From NCBI GenBank assembly GCA_038245795.1, contig JBBRSC010000242.1:1-5166 (forward strand): a stretch of 5,166 nucleotides of DNA. The letters are read 5' to 3'. Positions 4,844-5,166 of the stretch are shown here, piece after piece. Each line of letters starts with the position of its first letter. Positions within the stretch are counted from its first letter, which is position 1. Origin of the DNA: JBBRSC01 sp038245795 (GTDB taxonomy: Bacteria > Actinomycetota > Acidimicrobiia > Acidimicrobiales > Microtrichaceae). Both the position numbers and the translations under genes were made by a program. A model generated the notes under the pieces. The model was not told where the DNA came from. It saw nothing but the letters and a program-made list of their open reading frames with translations, and searched no databases.

Positions 4844-4876
4844 CCTTGCCCGTCTCTCACAACGGAGATGACGTCG

Positions 4877-5166
4877 TCAGCTCCGGTGGATCAAGTTCAT
4901 CGTCGAGGTCAGTACGGGCTCGCCCGCCTCGTCGGAATAGGCGTCCTCGATGACCAGAAACGTCATGACCCGGTCTCTGGTGGGCTTCTGATAGATCTCT
5001 TTGACCTGACCACGAAAGGTGAGCCGGTCACCGGCGATCATCGGACGGTGATAGATGAAGGACTGCTCGCCGTGCAGAACCAGTCCGCCCTTGGACATGA
5101 GCCCACCCATGATCTCGATCATCGGATGTCGCTGATCAGGGTCTGCTGGCGGTTGCAGCTCTTCCC
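4877..5166 (-). CDS. MaoC-like / FAS1-type dehydratase N-terminal-domain protein (3' part only)
   Basis: The frame is open from the right edge (5166) to TGA at 4879-4877, so the start lies outside the window. About 95 residues are visible. The stretch around LVLHGEQSFIYHRPMIAGD, followed by LTFRGQVKEIYQK, RVMTFLVIEDAY and GEPVLTSTMNLIHR, matches the second half of the hot-dog domain found in actinobacterial MaoC-like hydratases (the HadA/UPF0336-type or 'MaoC dehydratase N-terminal' group). Members hydrate enoyl-CoA or dehydrate 3-hydroxyacyl-ACP/CoA, often as a two-subunit enzyme whose catalytic Asp-His sits on the partner. I see no catalytic D-x4-H in the visible part, consistent with the non-catalytic type. 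A methionine at 5122 is internal, because the conserved-looking frame continues upstream (ADPDQRHPMIEIMGG). It is separated from the stress locus by a hairpin. Confidence 0.75.
   Translation of the reverse strand, partial: EELQPPADPDQRHPMIEIMGGLMSKGGLVLHGEQSFIYHRPMIAGDRLTFRGQVKEIYQKPTRDRVMTFLVIEDAYSDEAGEPVLTSTMNLIHRS

Larger units (their letters stand above)
4648..4876. other. Intergenic region, 229 nt, no gene seen
   Basis: This lies between the kinase gene and the end of the hydratase-like gene, both on the minus strand. It holds the hairpin at 4806-4843, a weak plus-strand SigF-like promoter at 4770-4795 and the alternative kinase start at 4695. I see no tRNA, no convincing small ORF and no mobile-element end. 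Confidence 0.6.

Overview
This G+C-rich window looks like the chromosome of an actinobacterium. The evidence is a SigB/SigF/SigG-family sigma factor preceded by an anti-sigma factor that resembles mycobacterial UsfX, GTG starts, SigF-type promoter sequences and a hairpin without a U-tract. An acidimicrobial or related environmental actinobacterium would fit, but the lineage is inference. Almost the whole window is one general-stress 'partner-switching' locus.

Layout. (i) 1-383, minus strand: the N-terminal two thirds of a Dps ferritin-like protein, cut by the window edge. It is preceded by a very good SigF-type promoter at 429-454. (ii) 455-799, plus strand: a STAS anti-anti-sigma factor, divergent from dps. 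(iii) 804-880: a 30-bp tandem repeat that copies the 3' end of the sigma gene and fills the gap between the convergent STAS and sigma genes. (iv) Six minus-strand genes, in order of transcription: a HATPase serine kinase with complete ATP motifs (4647-4246), a second STAS protein (4175-3885), a membrane CHASE3-HAMP-PP2C phosphatase (3874-2345), a 53-residue acidic protein (2275-2114), a UsfX/RsbW-like anti-sigma factor with degenerate ATP motifs (2021-1623) and the sigma factor (1612-854). (v) 4648-4876: an intergenic region with a strong hairpin. (vi) 4877-5166, minus strand: the 3' part of a MaoC-like hydratase-family gene, probably unrelated to the stress locus.

Proposed working. The anti-sigma factor holds the sigma factor inactive. 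Unphosphorylated STAS proteins bind the anti-sigma factor and free sigma. A HATPase kinase phosphorylates the STAS Ser and switches them off. The membrane phosphatase senses an external cue and removes the phosphate. Freed sigma would read GTTT-N16-GGG(T/A)A(C)-type promoters. One lies in front of dps and a weaker one in front of the small-acidic-protein/anti-sigma/sigma genes, so the locus appears to contain one of its own outputs and an autoregulatory loop. The least explained parts are the small acidic protein, the split between a degenerate and an intact HATPase protein, and the tandem duplication of the sigma 3' end.
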